Source: Bacteroidales bacterium (lineage in GTDB: Bacteria > Bacteroidota > Bacteroidia > Bacteroidales > P3). From it: a stretch of 64,000 bases of DNA. This document shows positions 7,753 to 16,910 of the stretch, in pieces. Within the stretch, counting starts at the first letter, position 1. Each line of letters opens with the position of its first letter. The translations under genes and the position numbers were made by a program. A model generated the notes under the pieces. It saw nothing but the letters and a program-made list of their open reading frames with translations, ran no database searches and had not been told where the DNA came from. Location of the stretch: contig JAFZPH010000048.1 of NCBI GenBank assembly GCA_017550405.1, positions 49,359-113,358 of the forward strand, in the 5' to 3' direction.

Positions 7753-9033
7753 TTATTTGCGACGCAGCCAGCGATAGCCGTATAACAGGTCGCGAAGGAA
7801 TACAATTATCTTGGGGGTGAGCCATGCACTCAACAAACCCAGAAGGAGTAGCCCCACAGCCCGCCACAGTCCACAAGTACATATTTCCACCACGAAGAGC
7901 GTTATGACATAGACCATTGTGAGTGCAAAACGGATACCGTAGTTAATGGAGCTGCGGAACTGAGGGTCCTTGACCTTGGCTTTGGCAATAAGATGGGTGG
8001 GCAGATAGACGACAGGGTTGCTAAGCAGCCAAAGAAGGAGCATGTCGCGGCAAAGGAAGAGCAACAACAATAGTCCAATCAATCCGAGAAACCACCGCAG
8101 GGCAAGCAACCAATTGGGTACTCCTAGGCACTTAGAGGCAAACCATAACGGTACACGCTTTGCCTCGCATTTGCTGGCGAAAGCGGCTCCTTCGGCATAA
8201 ATGGGGGCGAGACTGTCGGAATTCAATTGTGCAAGTTGCCGGCTGATATGCCGCCTGGCCATGAACCTGCCCCACACGTTGTTGCGCAGATGCAGTGACT
8301 TGAGATTGTCAGCTGTTTTGAGATGACAATAGGCATATTCGTCATCATAATGCTCATCAGCGTTCACCTGATGGATGGCGTCTTTCATAGCAAGGGTGAG
8401 GTCTTGGCGCATGTGGTTGAGGGCCATCGGCTCGTTGTCGGCGTACTCCGCCATATACTGCCTCACATCAATGGGTTTGCAGAAATTGACGACCACGCTG
8501 CTATAGGGGTTCTCGTAATGGTCGTAATCGAGGCCTACGGGGACAATGTAGAGGGGTTTGTCGGCCAGATCGCGTTGAGTCTCGCCTGCGATACGGAACA
8601 TGCCCTTGACTAGAGGGAGAAGCTGATGGCGGTTGTTGTGGGTTCCTTCTGCCATGAGACAGAGCGGCATCCCTTTCTCCAAGGCCTGCCGGGCATTGTC
8701 GAAGACTGCCTCATTGCGCGTCAACTGATCACGGCCATCACGGATACGATAAACAGGACTGATGCGTAACCATGTGAGGAAAAAGCGAGCCACTGGATTG
8801 GCAAAGATGTCGGCACGCGCCAGAAAGACAATAGGCTTGTACATAGCCATGAGAACCACAAGAGGGTCCATCATAGCATTTTGATGACAAGGAGCCAGAA
8901 TGTAACGCTGGTCTTGAGGGATGTTCTCCTTTCCCCTCACCACTATACGCCGGTAATGGCAAAAGGTGGCAAACTGCACCAAGGGGAACATCAGTGTATA
9001 AAAAAGGTTAAAATCAGTCAAACTTCGTTTCAT
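7753..9033 (-). CDS. PlsC-type 1-acyl-glycerol-phosphate acyltransferase family protein
   Basis: Membrane acyltransferase probably acting on glycerophospholipid precursors or lipid-like acceptors. The PlsC catalytic motif HX4D is His50...Asp55 (HQNAMMD), the glycerol-phosphate-binding motif is MAEGTHN, and hydrophobic segments near residues 275-310 and 345-400 look like membrane helices. At 426 residues it is longer than simple PlsC proteins because of this C-terminal membrane part. The open frame extends to 9048 only by translating the promoter (MYFCT); with the -7 box at 9038-9045, ATG 9033 is the start and the transcript would be nearly leaderless. Divergent from the DUF4294 gene. Confidence 0.82.
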   Translation of the reverse strand: MKRSLTDFNLFYTLMFPLVQFATFCHYRRIVVRGKENIPQDQRYILAPCHQNAMMDPLVVLMAMYKPIVFLARADIFANPVARFFLTWLRISPVYRIRDGRDQLTRNEAVFDNARQALEKGMPLCLMAEGTHNNRHQLLPLVKGMFRIAGETQRDLADKPLYIVPVGLDYDHYENPYSSVVVNFCKPIDVRQYMAEYADNEPMALNHMRQDLTLAMKDAIHQVNADEHYDDEYAYCHLKTADNLKSLHLRNNVWGRFMARRHISRQLAQLNSDSLAPIYAEGAAFASKCEAKRVPLWFASKCLGVPNWLLALRWFLGLIGLLLLLFLCRDMLLLWLLSNPVVYLPTHLIAKAKVKDPQFRSSINYGIRFALTMVYVITLFVVEICTCGLWRAVGLLLLGLLSAWLTPKIIVFLRDLLYGYRWLRRK

Positions 9034-9037
9034 GGTG

Positions 9038-9045
9038 CAAAAATA
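9038..9045 (-). promoter_or_regulatory. -7 promoter box of the acyltransferase gene
   Basis: TATTTTTG lies only four bases upstream of ATG 9033, so the expected transcription start falls at or within a few bases of the start codon. Confidence 0.65.
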
Positions 9046-9086
9046 CAAAATAATTTCGACATTTTTGAGTTATTGCACCAAAAAAT

Positions 9087-9695
9087 ATGAAAACTGCCAT
9101 GAAAAGATTCTCTCGCGCATCACTTTATCTTCTGCTCATAGCAGCATGGCTGCCTGTCCAAAGCCAGGTAGTGATGGACCGCAAAGTGCGTTTTGGAATC
9201 ATTTTGGACGGGGACACCATTCCATATTACAGACTGAAAGACGTAAACGTGATCGCATCGGCATCGCTGCTTTCGGATTACGAGATAAAACATAATCAGA
9301 AGTTGATTCGCAACGTGAAGAAAATGCTGCCCTATGCCAAGATAGGCAAGCAACGCCTTGACATATTAGAGCAACAGATAGCCGACTTACCGAAGAAGCA
9401 AAGGCGTGCCGCCATCCGTGCAGCAGAGAAGACTCTGCTGGCTGACTTCAGCGACGAGTTGAAGGGTTGTACCATCTCGCAGGGCAAAGTCCTGCTGAAA
9501 TTGATTGACCGCGAGACCGGGCGCACCTCTTACGTGCTTGTCGACGAGCTGAGAGGCAAACTGAGGGCAGGCTTTTACCAGGCTTTTGCCCGGCTGTTCG
9601 GATATAACCTCAAGGCCGCCTACGACCCGAAGAACAACAAGGACGACAATTTAATAGAACGTATCGTAATATCTGTGGAGCATGGAAAACTGTAG
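9087..9695 (+). CDS. DUF4294 family protein, secreted
   Basis: A 202-residue Bacteroidota-specific protein of unknown function. A Sec signal is visible (basic KRFSR, then LYLLLIAAWLPVQSQ), followed by the DUF4294-like core: GDTIPYYRLKDVNVIAS, LIRNVKKMLPYAKIG and a Lys/Arg/Ala-rich helix, then QGKVLLKLIDRETGRTSY. ATG 9087 and ATG 9099 are both possible starts. The 3' end overlaps the NlpC/P60 gene by 14 bases, so the two are probably translated together. Confidence 0.82.
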   Translation: MKTAMKRFSRASLYLLLIAAWLPVQSQVVMDRKVRFGIILDGDTIPYYRLKDVNVIASASLLSDYEIKHNQKLIRNVKKMLPYAKIGKQRLDILEQQIADLPKKQRRAAIRAAEKTLLADFSDELKGCTISQGKVLLKLIDRETGRTSYVLVDELRGKLRAGFYQAFARLFGYNLKAAYDPKNNKDDNLIERIVISVEHGKL

Positions 9696-10347
9696 CACCT
9701 CAAAAAGAGCAGATACCTCCTCAAGATTGACAGAACACCCTGCAAAAAGGGGCTATTGTTTCCTCTCGGCAGTAGCAATGAGGCGCGACCCTTCCGATCG
9801 GGCAGAGATGGTAAACCAACTGCTGCAGGGTGACACCTTTACCATCGTGGAGCAACTAGAGAAATGGGCCCTGGTCAAATGCGACTGGGACGGCTACGAG
9901 GGCTGGATTGACAACAAGCAATGGCGCCCCACAATGGACGAGGCGAACTTGAGTGCCGGCTGCGAGGAGAGCCCGGCGGTAGTGGCGGAATGCACCTATT
10001 TAGGAGCCCCCTACCTCTGGGGAGGGCGGACCATCATGGGCATCGACTGCTCGGGATTGACTCAGGTATGTTTCAGGGCTTGCGGCAAAAGACTGCTCCG
10101 CGACGCATCACAGCAGGCTACCCAAGGGGAAATAGTACCAAGCCTGCAACATGCCCGACGTGATGACCTTTGTTTCTTCGCCAACGACACCGGCCGCATC
10201 ATTCATGTGGGTATTTACATGGGTGAGGGACGCATTATACATTCTTCCGGACAAGTGCGTATCGACAACCTTACTGACGAAGGAATCATCAACTCCGACA
10301 CACAACAACTCACCCATCGACTGCATTCAATACGACGGATAGGGTAG
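9682..10347 (+). CDS. NlpC/P60 (C40) cysteine peptidase with SH3-like domain
   Basis: Peptidoglycan dipeptidyl-peptidase of the C40 family that should cleave within stem peptides. A bacterial SH3-like region (about residues 30-82, ending GYEGWIDNKQW) precedes the catalytic domain with YLWGGRTIMGIDCSG (Cys123), IIHVGIYMG (His175) and a third polar residue at His187. That layout resembles DUF1175/Spr-type enzymes of Bacteroides that recycle free murein peptides. No signal peptide is seen at this start, which overlaps the DUF4294 gene; cytoplasmic action on recycled peptides is possible but inferred. Confidence 0.87.
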   Translation: MENCSTSKRADTSSRLTEHPAKRGYCFLSAVAMRRDPSDRAEMVNQLLQGDTFTIVEQLEKWALVKCDWDGYEGWIDNKQWRPTMDEANLSAGCEESPAVVAECTYLGAPYLWGGRTIMGIDCSGLTQVCFRACGKRLLRDASQQATQGEIVPSLQHARRDDLCFFANDTGRIIHVGIYMGEGRIIHSSGQVRIDNLTDEGIINSDTQQLTHRLHSIRRIG

Positions 10348-10367
10348 GCATTAGCATCCTGCCACCG

Positions 10368-12140
10368 CTAAACGAACAACTCCTCAATCTCTTTCTTGTA
10401 GTAGGAAGTAATGTTATTACGCTTGATTTTAAGCGTGGGAGTGAGGAACTGGTTTTCGGTGCTCCACACCTCTGGCACCATACGGAAACGCTTAACCTGC
10501 TCATGGTTGCCGAGGGTGGCATTGTACTTGTCAATCACTTTCTGGTAACGCTCCTGCACCGTCTTTGAGGCAAGCATTTCCTCCCTAGTACTCGCTACGA
10601 CATCATGACGGCCACACCAGTCTTTAAGCATGTCGAAATCGGGTGCGATGATGGCCGCAGCAAACTTCTGTCCTTCGCCAACCACCATCATATCGAGGAT
10701 GAAGGGGGACTCTTTAAACCGCTCCTCTATCACCTCGGGATTGACAAACTTGCCCATGGAGGTTTTGAACATGTTCTTGGTACGTCCAGTGAGGAACATA
10801 TATCCACCACTGTCAATATAGCCGGTATCGCCTGTATGGAACCAGCCCTCGGAATCGATAGCCTCGGCTGTCAGCTCGGGGGCTTTGAAGTAACCTTTCA
10901 TCACGTTACCGCCACGGCACATGATTTCGTGGGTTTCGGGATGTATCTGGACCTCAATGCCAGGAAGCACAAATCCTACAGAGCCTACTTTGCGGCCTTC
11001 CTCGGCATAGCTGTTGGTGACAGCGACAAGCGGAGAGCATTCGGTAAGGCCATAACCTTCGTAAAGGTCGAGTCCCACGGCACTGAAGAAACGGGTGAGC
11101 CTGGGCTGGATAGAGGCACCACCGGAAACAAGCATGTGGAAATTGGCTCCAAGAGCCTTGCGTATCTCGGCATACACCAATCGGTCGGCCACAGAATGAC
11201 GTATGTTATACCATAGCGTACGCTTCTTGTCATTTAGCTCGTACTCGAAGCCCAAGTCCAATGCCCAATCGAAAATCTTCTTCTTGAATCCCATCAGTTT
11301 CTCACCTTTACGGAACACTTTGTCGTACATCTTCTCGATAAACCTTGGGACTGCGGCCATCATGTATGGATTGGTTTCCTGCGCATTATCAGCCACCTTT
11401 GCGATGCTTTCGGCATAATAAATCTCCATACACAAGTACTGATAAAGATAATTCATCATGCGCTCGTAGATATGGCATAACGGCATCCAACTGAGCGCTC
11501 TGGTCCAGTCTTTTCCGGGTGAATCTTTGATGCCAAGAACATTCAGTATTATGCCTTTATGGGACAGCATCACGCCCTTTGGTGTCCCGGTGGAACCACT
11601 GGTATAGATAAGTGTGGCCACATCGTCGGTGGTAATACTGTCCTTGATAGCCTGGAGTCCATCGGGGTCGCGATGGCTGTCGCCCATGGCATAAAGGTCA
11701 TTAATGTTTGAAGCACCTTCTATGGGGTTAAGGGTATAGACCTCTTCAATGGAAGGCAACTGATTACGTATCGAACCTATTTTCTTATAAAGAGTCTCGC
11801 CCTCGACTATCAAATAACGCACTTCGGCATGGCTGAGTATATACAGATACTCACTCTCGCTGATGGTTGGATAAATGGGCAACAGCACTGCCCCCATCAT
11901 CTGGACACCCATATCGATATAATTCCACTCCGGACGCCCTGTGGAGATCAATGCGATGTGTTCCCCTTTCTGCACACCAAGATGCATGAAAGCGTAACTG
12001 AGAAGGTTCGACTTCTCGATATACTCGTCAATATAGTGTTTTTCCCACTGACCATTCTTTTTGTTGGAAAACACTGGCCGCTCTGGGCAGAGCACCCTCC
12101 TGCGGTCAATCAAATCAAACAATCTTTCCGGTTCTTTCAT
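10368..12140 (-). CDS. Long-chain acyl-CoA ligase (AMP-dependent synthetase, FadD15-like)
   Basis: Activates long-chain fatty acids to acyl-CoA through acyl-AMP. The 590-residue protein has the P-loop-like motif LIYTSGSTGTPKG near residue 175, the second core motif YGLTECSP, the GWFHTGD motif, GRTKNMFKT, and ends in IKRNNITSYYKKEIEELF, which contains the conserved C-terminal Lys region. ATG 12140 lies about 25 bases downstream of a -7 box. It is convergent with the NlpC/P60 gene, with only 20 bases between them. Confidence 0.9.
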   Translation of the reverse strand: MKEPERLFDLIDRRRVLCPERPVFSNKKNGQWEKHYIDEYIEKSNLLSYAFMHLGVQKGEHIALISTGRPEWNYIDMGVQMMGAVLLPIYPTISESEYLYILSHAEVRYLIVEGETLYKKIGSIRNQLPSIEEVYTLNPIEGASNINDLYAMGDSHRDPDGLQAIKDSITTDDVATLIYTSGSTGTPKGVMLSHKGIILNVLGIKDSPGKDWTRALSWMPLCHIYERMMNYLYQYLCMEIYYAESIAKVADNAQETNPYMMAAVPRFIEKMYDKVFRKGEKLMGFKKKIFDWALDLGFEYELNDKKRTLWYNIRHSVADRLVYAEIRKALGANFHMLVSGGASIQPRLTRFFSAVGLDLYEGYGLTECSPLVAVTNSYAEEGRKVGSVGFVLPGIEVQIHPETHEIMCRGGNVMKGYFKAPELTAEAIDSEGWFHTGDTGYIDSGGYMFLTGRTKNMFKTSMGKFVNPEVIEERFKESPFILDMMVVGEGQKFAAAIIAPDFDMLKDWCGRHDVVASTREEMLASKTVQERYQKVIDKYNATLGNHEQVKRFRMVPEVWSTENQFLTPTLKIKRNNITSYYKKEIEELFV

Positions 12141-12165
12141 AGTAATACAGATTTCGGATAGAGTG

Positions 12166-12173
12166 CAAAATTA
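12166..12173 (-). promoter_or_regulatory. -7 promoter box of the acyl-CoA ligase gene
   Basis: TAATTTTG followed by C on the minus strand, 25 bases before ATG 12140. The rest of 12174-12396 is AT-rich intergenic sequence in which I see nothing else. Confidence 0.6.
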
Positions 12174-12396
12174 AGAATCTCGGACAGAACATCTGACAAA
12201 AATACTATTCACGACGCAAAATGTGACGAAATTATACGATTTTGGTGCCGAACAGCATGTTTTCAGTGACCAATACACAACGCCCACACTTCTATCCCAC
12301 ACTTTTTGTGACAAAAATAACACTCTCACGCCCTTCAACACGACACCATTTAACTATTTTTTCAGAATCGACAACGCCCATATGAAAAAAAAAATG

Positions 12397-12404
12397 TATT
12401 TTTG
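12397..12404 (+). promoter_or_regulatory. -7 promoter box of holA
   Basis: TATTTTTG followed by C after an A-run; ATG 12430 follows 25 bases later. The long frame that opens at 12223 crosses this promoter and is not the real N-terminus. Confidence 0.7.
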
Positions 12405-12429
12405 CATTTTGTATTTAATAATAGGCAAC

Positions 12430-13446
12430 ATGCTCATTACTGAAAAACAGCTAATCGACGACATCAAGGCATCAAAATACAAACCAGTATACCTCCTCAC
12501 TGGCGAAGAGAACTACTATATCGACCACGCCACTGCCCTTTTTGAACAGAACATTGTAGACGAAGGATTCCGCGACTTTGACTTAATCGTCCTCTATGGT
12601 AGAGAGACGGATATGAGAACGGTGTTGTCACATGCCAAACAGTTCCCAATGATGTCTCCCGTCAAAGTAGTATTGGTCAAGGAAGCACAGGACATCCCGA
12701 CAAAGGAATGGGAACTATTAGCCGACTATCTACAACATCCCCTCCCACAAACACTATTGGTTTTTTGCTATAGAAACAAGAAACTTGACAAGCGGTCTAA
12801 AGCCTACAAGGCCATCAACGACAATGGCTGCATATATGAGCACGCCAAACTCTATGACAACCAAGTACCCGACTGGATAGGAACATTCGTCAACAAACAC
12901 GGTCACACCATTACGCAGAAAGGGTCGGTACTAATCGCCGAATATCTTGGCAACGACCTAAGCAAAATCGAGAATGAGCTTTCTAAAGTATTCATCTCCT
13001 TGAACCAAGGAGATGTCATCAACGAGGATACTATCGAGCGAAACATTGGAATAAGCAAAGACTACAACGTGTTCGAGCTACAGAATGCCATCGGACGAAG
13101 GAATGTTGTCCAATGCAACAGGATAGTGAACCACTTCGCGGCCAATCCTAAGGACAACCCCATACAGATGGTTCTACCGTCATTATACGGCTATTTTATC
13201 AAGATTATGACATACCTCCAGATACCTGACAAAAGCGACACCAAAGGAGTGGCATCAGCACTGGGGATTAATCCTTATTTTATACGCGACTATGCCGCTG
13301 CAGCACAAAACTATTCTTTAGGCAAACTTGCCAGTTGCATAGGTTACCTGTATGAGGCCGACCTTAAATCAAAAGGCATTCACAATTCCGGAACCATTAC
13401 TGATGGTGAAATACTAAAAGAATTGGTCTTCAAAATCATACACTAA
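12430..13446 (+). CDS. holA: DNA polymerase III subunit delta
   Basis: The delta subunit opens the beta sliding clamp in the clamp-loader complex. The 338-residue product from ATG 12430 begins MLITEKQLIDDIK, followed by the typical PVYLLTGEENYYID stretch and then VKVVLVKEAQ, LLVFCYRNKKLDKRSK, IAEYLGNDLSKIENELSK and NVFELQNAIGRRN, all characteristic of HolA AAA+ and collar domains. Like all delta subunits it lacks a functional Walker A motif. It stands alone under its own promoter, 39 bases before the TonB-dependent receptor gene. Confidence 0.9.
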   Translation: MLITEKQLIDDIKASKYKPVYLLTGEENYYIDHATALFEQNIVDEGFRDFDLIVLYGRETDMRTVLSHAKQFPMMSPVKVVLVKEAQDIPTKEWELLADYLQHPLPQTLLVFCYRNKKLDKRSKAYKAINDNGCIYEHAKLYDNQVPDWIGTFVNKHGHTITQKGSVLIAEYLGNDLSKIENELSKVFISLNQGDVINEDTIERNIGISKDYNVFELQNAIGRRNVVQCNRIVNHFAANPKDNPIQMVLPSLYGYFIKIMTYLQIPDKSDTKGVASALGINPYFIRDYAAAAQNYSLGKLASCIGYLYEADLKSKGIHNSGTITDGEILKELVFKIIH

Positions 13447-13485
13447 GACTCCCCTGTTTTATAATCAACCAATAATCCTTGCAGA

Positions 13486-15801
13486 ATGAAACGAATCGTC
13501 TTACTCCTTCTCTTTGCATTTAATGTATTCCCTCTTTTTGCCCAAACAGTCAAGGGCACCCTTACCGACAGCGAAACAGGCGAAGCCATACCCTTTGCCA
13601 ATGTCGTCCTTGACGGTACCCGTTACGGAGTAGCCACCGACATCAACGGGTTTTACCTCATCAACAAGATGCCAGAAGGAAGCTACACGCTTCGAGTCCG
13701 TTTCGTGGGCTATCAAGAGTACACCGAACCCATCACAGTAAAAAAAGGGCAGACCCTGGTGAGGAACATCGTCCTTAAATCGGTGGCCAAAACCCTGACC
13801 GATGTCACCGTCACGGACAACCGCTTAGAGGAACGCAAGATTCAAACGCAGGTATCTGTCGAAAAAATTTCCGCTACACAGATTCAACAAATGCCCTCCA
13901 TCGGTGGCACATCCGACCTGGCTCAGTACTTGCAAGTACTTCCCGGTATCAATTCTACGGGCGACCAAGGGGGACAACTATACATTCGAGGCGGTTCGAT
14001 GATACAGAATCTCTGCCTACTCGACGGAATGATTGTATACAACCCTTTCCACTCCATCGGACTATACTCTATCTTTGAAACCGACGTAATCCTTAATGCC
14101 GACATCTATTCCGGTGGCTTTGGCGCTGAGTATGGCGGCCGTATCTCTTCGGTAATGGACATCACCACCCGCGACGGAAACAAAAAACGCCACACCGGCA
14201 AAATCGGCTTCAACACCTTCGGCGCCAATATCGTTTTGGAAGGACCTCTGAAAAAGGAACGTCCCGACAGCCCCCATACAATCACATACCTGCTCTCGGC
14301 CAAAAACTCTTTTCTCTCCAAAACCTCCCAAACCCTATATCCCTACATCGACCACTCACTTCCATTCGACTTCATGGACCTCTATGGCAAACTTTCCGTC
14401 AATTCCGGTTCGGGCAGCAAAATCAATTTCTTCGGATTCCGCTTCGACGACAAAGTCAACGGCTACCAATCTTTGGCCGACTACAACTGGCTAAACTACG
14501 GCTTAGGCACCAACTTCATGCTCGTCACCGGCTCCAGTTCCATCCTTGAGGGACATGTGGCCTACTCCAACTATTACATCAATTACAAAGACCCTGCCGG
14601 CCACGACAACCACAGCGGCATAAAAGGCTTCAACATGGGGCTGGATATCACCAACTTCATTGGCACCAACCGGCTGCGCTACGGCTTGGCTTTTGAGGGA
14701 TACAACACCGACTTCCTCTATTTCAATCCCTATGGTCTTGACCACGATCAGGAAGAAAACACCAACAGCCTCTCGGGCTATATCACCTATAAGATTGCCT
14801 ATGGCAAGTGGCTCATCGACCCAGGCCTCCGTTATATCTACTACAATTCATTCAGTCGTGGAAGTTTAGAGCCACGTCTTTCCGCCAAATACAACCTTAA
14901 CGACCGTTTTCGTCTCAAGATGGCAGGGGGACTCTACAGTCAAATCTTCATCGACGCCCGCTCCGACCACGACATTGTCAACCTCTTCAACGGAATCCTC
15001 ACTGGTGTGCCATCCCTTACCAAACCCTCCACCTTCCTTGGGTCTCCCGTTAAAAACAGCATTCAGCACGCACAGCACCTCATCTTCGGTGCCGAATACG
15101 ACTTCACAAACCACCTCACCACCAACGCTGAGATTTACTTCAAGAATTTCAGTCAACTCCTCAATGCCAACCGCAACAAGATGTTCGACCCCAGCGACCC
15201 GGCCTATCGCATCGGTGGCATTTACGAAAAACCTGAGTATCTGCTCACCGACTACCTTGTCGAAAAAGGCATGGCCTATGGCCTCGACATCAGCCTGTGC
15301 TACGACATCGACTGGCTCTATATCTGGGCAACTTATTCTCTCGGCTGGGTAATCCGCACAGACGAAATCCAAACCTACACTCCACACTACGACCGCAGAC
15401 ACACCATCAACCTCCTCTCCACCGTCCGTTTAGGCGAACAATATGAGTGGGAAATCAGTGGACGTTGGAGCTACGGTAGCGGTTACCCCTTCACTCAAAC
15501 GCAAGGCATGTACGAGAACATCACTTTCGATGACGGACTCACCTCCGACTACACACGTATCAACGGCGAATATGGCGTAATCTATGGCGACCTTTATGCT
15601 GGACGTCTTCCCAGCTACCACCGTTTCGACCTTAGCGGCAAACGCAAGTTCTCCATCGGCAAACGCTCCATACTTGAAATCAATCTTAGCGTCACCAACC
15701 TATACAATCGCAACAACATCTTCTATTTCGACCGTCTCACCTTCAAACGCGTCGACCAGCTGCCCATTCTCTGGTCCGCTGGCCTCAATTTCAAATTCTA
15801 A
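13486..15801 (+). CDS. TonB-dependent outer-membrane receptor with CarboxypepD_reg-like domain
   Basis: A 771-residue outer-membrane active transporter of unknown substrate. A Sec signal (LLLLFAFNVFPLFAQ) is followed by a carboxypeptidase-regulatory-like beta-sandwich (about 22-105, VKGTLTDSETGEAIP), a plug domain (about 115-235, QYLQVLPGINSTG, LYIRGGS, FGAEYGGRISSVMD) and a beta-barrel ending in the terminal Phe (GLNFKF) expected of an outer-membrane barrel. It has no SusD-type partner next to it, so it is a SusC-like single receptor rather than part of a polysaccharide utilisation locus. The ADP-ribosylglycohydrolase gene begins six bases after its stop. Confidence 0.9.
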   Translation: MKRIVLLLLFAFNVFPLFAQTVKGTLTDSETGEAIPFANVVLDGTRYGVATDINGFYLINKMPEGSYTLRVRFVGYQEYTEPITVKKGQTLVRNIVLKSVAKTLTDVTVTDNRLEERKIQTQVSVEKISATQIQQMPSIGGTSDLAQYLQVLPGINSTGDQGGQLYIRGGSMIQNLCLLDGMIVYNPFHSIGLYSIFETDVILNADIYSGGFGAEYGGRISSVMDITTRDGNKKRHTGKIGFNTFGANIVLEGPLKKERPDSPHTITYLLSAKNSFLSKTSQTLYPYIDHSLPFDFMDLYGKLSVNSGSGSKINFFGFRFDDKVNGYQSLADYNWLNYGLGTNFMLVTGSSSILEGHVAYSNYYINYKDPAGHDNHSGIKGFNMGLDITNFIGTNRLRYGLAFEGYNTDFLYFNPYGLDHDQEENTNSLSGYITYKIAYGKWLIDPGLRYIYYNSFSRGSLEPRLSAKYNLNDRFRLKMAGGLYSQIFIDARSDHDIVNLFNGILTGVPSLTKPSTFLGSPVKNSIQHAQHLIFGAEYDFTNHLTTNAEIYFKNFSQLLNANRNKMFDPSDPAYRIGGIYEKPEYLLTDYLVEKGMAYGLDISLCYDIDWLYIWATYSLGWVIRTDEIQTYTPHYDRRHTINLLSTVRLGEQYEWEISGRWSYGSGYPFTQTQGMYENITFDDGLTSDYTRINGEYGVIYGDLYAGRLPSYHRFDLSGKRKFSIGKRSILEINLSVTNLYNRNNIFYFDRLTFKRVDQLPILWSAGLNFKF

Positions 15802-15807
15802 CCCGCC

Positions 15808-16659
15808 ATGTCCAACACCCCTACCCTGCCCGACAATCTCCGCTGCATGGGAGCCATCTGCGGCGATGTTATCGGCAGCCACTACGAATTCCACCGCATC
15901 AAGCATAAGGATTTCCCCCTCTTCCCAAAAGGCTCTCGCCCTACCGACGACTCTGTTATGACCGTAGCCAATATGCTGTGGCTTACCGACCCGTTACAAC
16001 ACCCTTTGGTCAACTGCATGCATCTGTTGGGACACCGCCACCCCCAGGCAGGCTACGGCAAGAAATTCCGCACTTGGCTTGCCGAAGGCGATACCCAACC
16101 CTACAGCAGCTACGGCAACGGTTCGGCCATGCGTGTCAGCCCTGTGGCTTGGATTGGGCAGTCCCTCGAGGACGTCCTAGAACTGGCACGCCAAAGCGCC
16201 GCAGTCACTCACAACCACCCCGAGGGCATCAAAGGGGCGCAGGCCACCGCCACTGCCATATTCCTGGCCCGTTCCGGCCACTCAAAAGAAGACATCCGAT
16301 ACCACATTGAACGCAACTTCCACTACAACCTCTCGCGCCTCCTCGCCGACATACGGCCTTCCTACGGCTTCCGCAGCTCATGCCAGGACTCCGTTCCCGA
16401 AGCCATCATCTGCTTCCTCGAAGGCTCCGACTACGAAGACACCGTCCGCAACGCGGTCTCTCTCGGTGGCGATGCCGATACCCAAGCTGCCATCGCCGGA
16501 GCCATAGCCGAGGCCTTCTACAACGGCGTACCCGACAACATCCTCGCTCAAACATGGCAACTCCTGCCCCACGACATGCAGGACATTATCCTCCGCTTCT
16601 CAAACATGATTGGCCCCAAATCGGACAGTCAGACGGAAAGGCCAGTCATTATCGGCTAA
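15808..16659 (+). CDS. ADP-ribosylglycohydrolase (DraG/ARH family)
   Basis: Removes ADP-ribose from modified proteins or small molecules with a binuclear Mg centre. The 283-residue product has GAICGDVIGSHYEFH, the metal-binding RPTDDSVMT, GNGSAMRVSP, ITHNHPEG-type sequence (VTHNHPEGIKGAQA), and the C-terminal metal motif LGGDADTQAA, so both acidic clusters are intact. It is spaced six bases after the TonB-dependent receptor stop and should be cotranscribed with it; no ADP-ribosyltransferase gene is in the window. The downstream region carries the hairpin-forming repeat pair. Confidence 0.88.
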   Translation: MSNTPTLPDNLRCMGAICGDVIGSHYEFHRIKHKDFPLFPKGSRPTDDSVMTVANMLWLTDPLQHPLVNCMHLLGHRHPQAGYGKKFRTWLAEGDTQPYSSYGNGSAMRVSPVAWIGQSLEDVLELARQSAAVTHNHPEGIKGAQATATAIFLARSGHSKEDIRYHIERNFHYNLSRLLADIRPSYGFRSSCQDSVPEAIICFLEGSDYEDTVRNAVSLGGDADTQAAIAGAIAEAFYNGVPDNILAQTWQLLPHDMQDIILRFSNMIGPKSDSQTERPVIIG

Positions 16660-16770
16660 TCGCCATAGTAAACAATCAAAGATAAACCCATCCACTCCCC
16701 AACCATCCTCCTTTTTTCAGCACACCCCCCTTCTCCTCTGCGTCTCACGGCAACTGTATTTTGATTCCAA

Positions 16771-16804
16771 CGACCGATTTGGGCCAACCCAAATCGGTCA
16801 TTAG
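16771..16804. repeat. Dispersed repeat, copies 4 and 5, head-to-head hairpin
   Basis: A minus-strand copy and a plus-strand copy abut: arms 16772-16783 and 16788-16799 are a perfect 12-bp inverted repeat (GACCGATTTGGG / CCCAAATCGGTC) with loop CCAA, continuing into ATTAGG and a short T-run. It lies downstream of the ADP-ribosylglycohydrolase gene and could also act as its terminator. Confidence 0.8.
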
Positions 16805-16862
16805 GTTTTATACCGGAATGGTTTGAAAAGGAGGTTGCAGTCGACAATTTGTATCTTCTCGG

Positions 16863-16884
16863 CCCTAATGACCGATTGGGGATA
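16863..16884 (-). repeat. Dispersed intergenic repeat, copy 6
   Basis: Minus strand reads TTATCCCCAATCGGTCATTAGG, the core with one A fewer. It sits 27 bases before the stop codon side of the T9SS protein gene, in the same convergent intergenic region as copies 4 and 5. Confidence 0.7.
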
Positions 16885-16910
16885 ATGTATTTCAGCAAGG
16901 AGTCTAGTGG

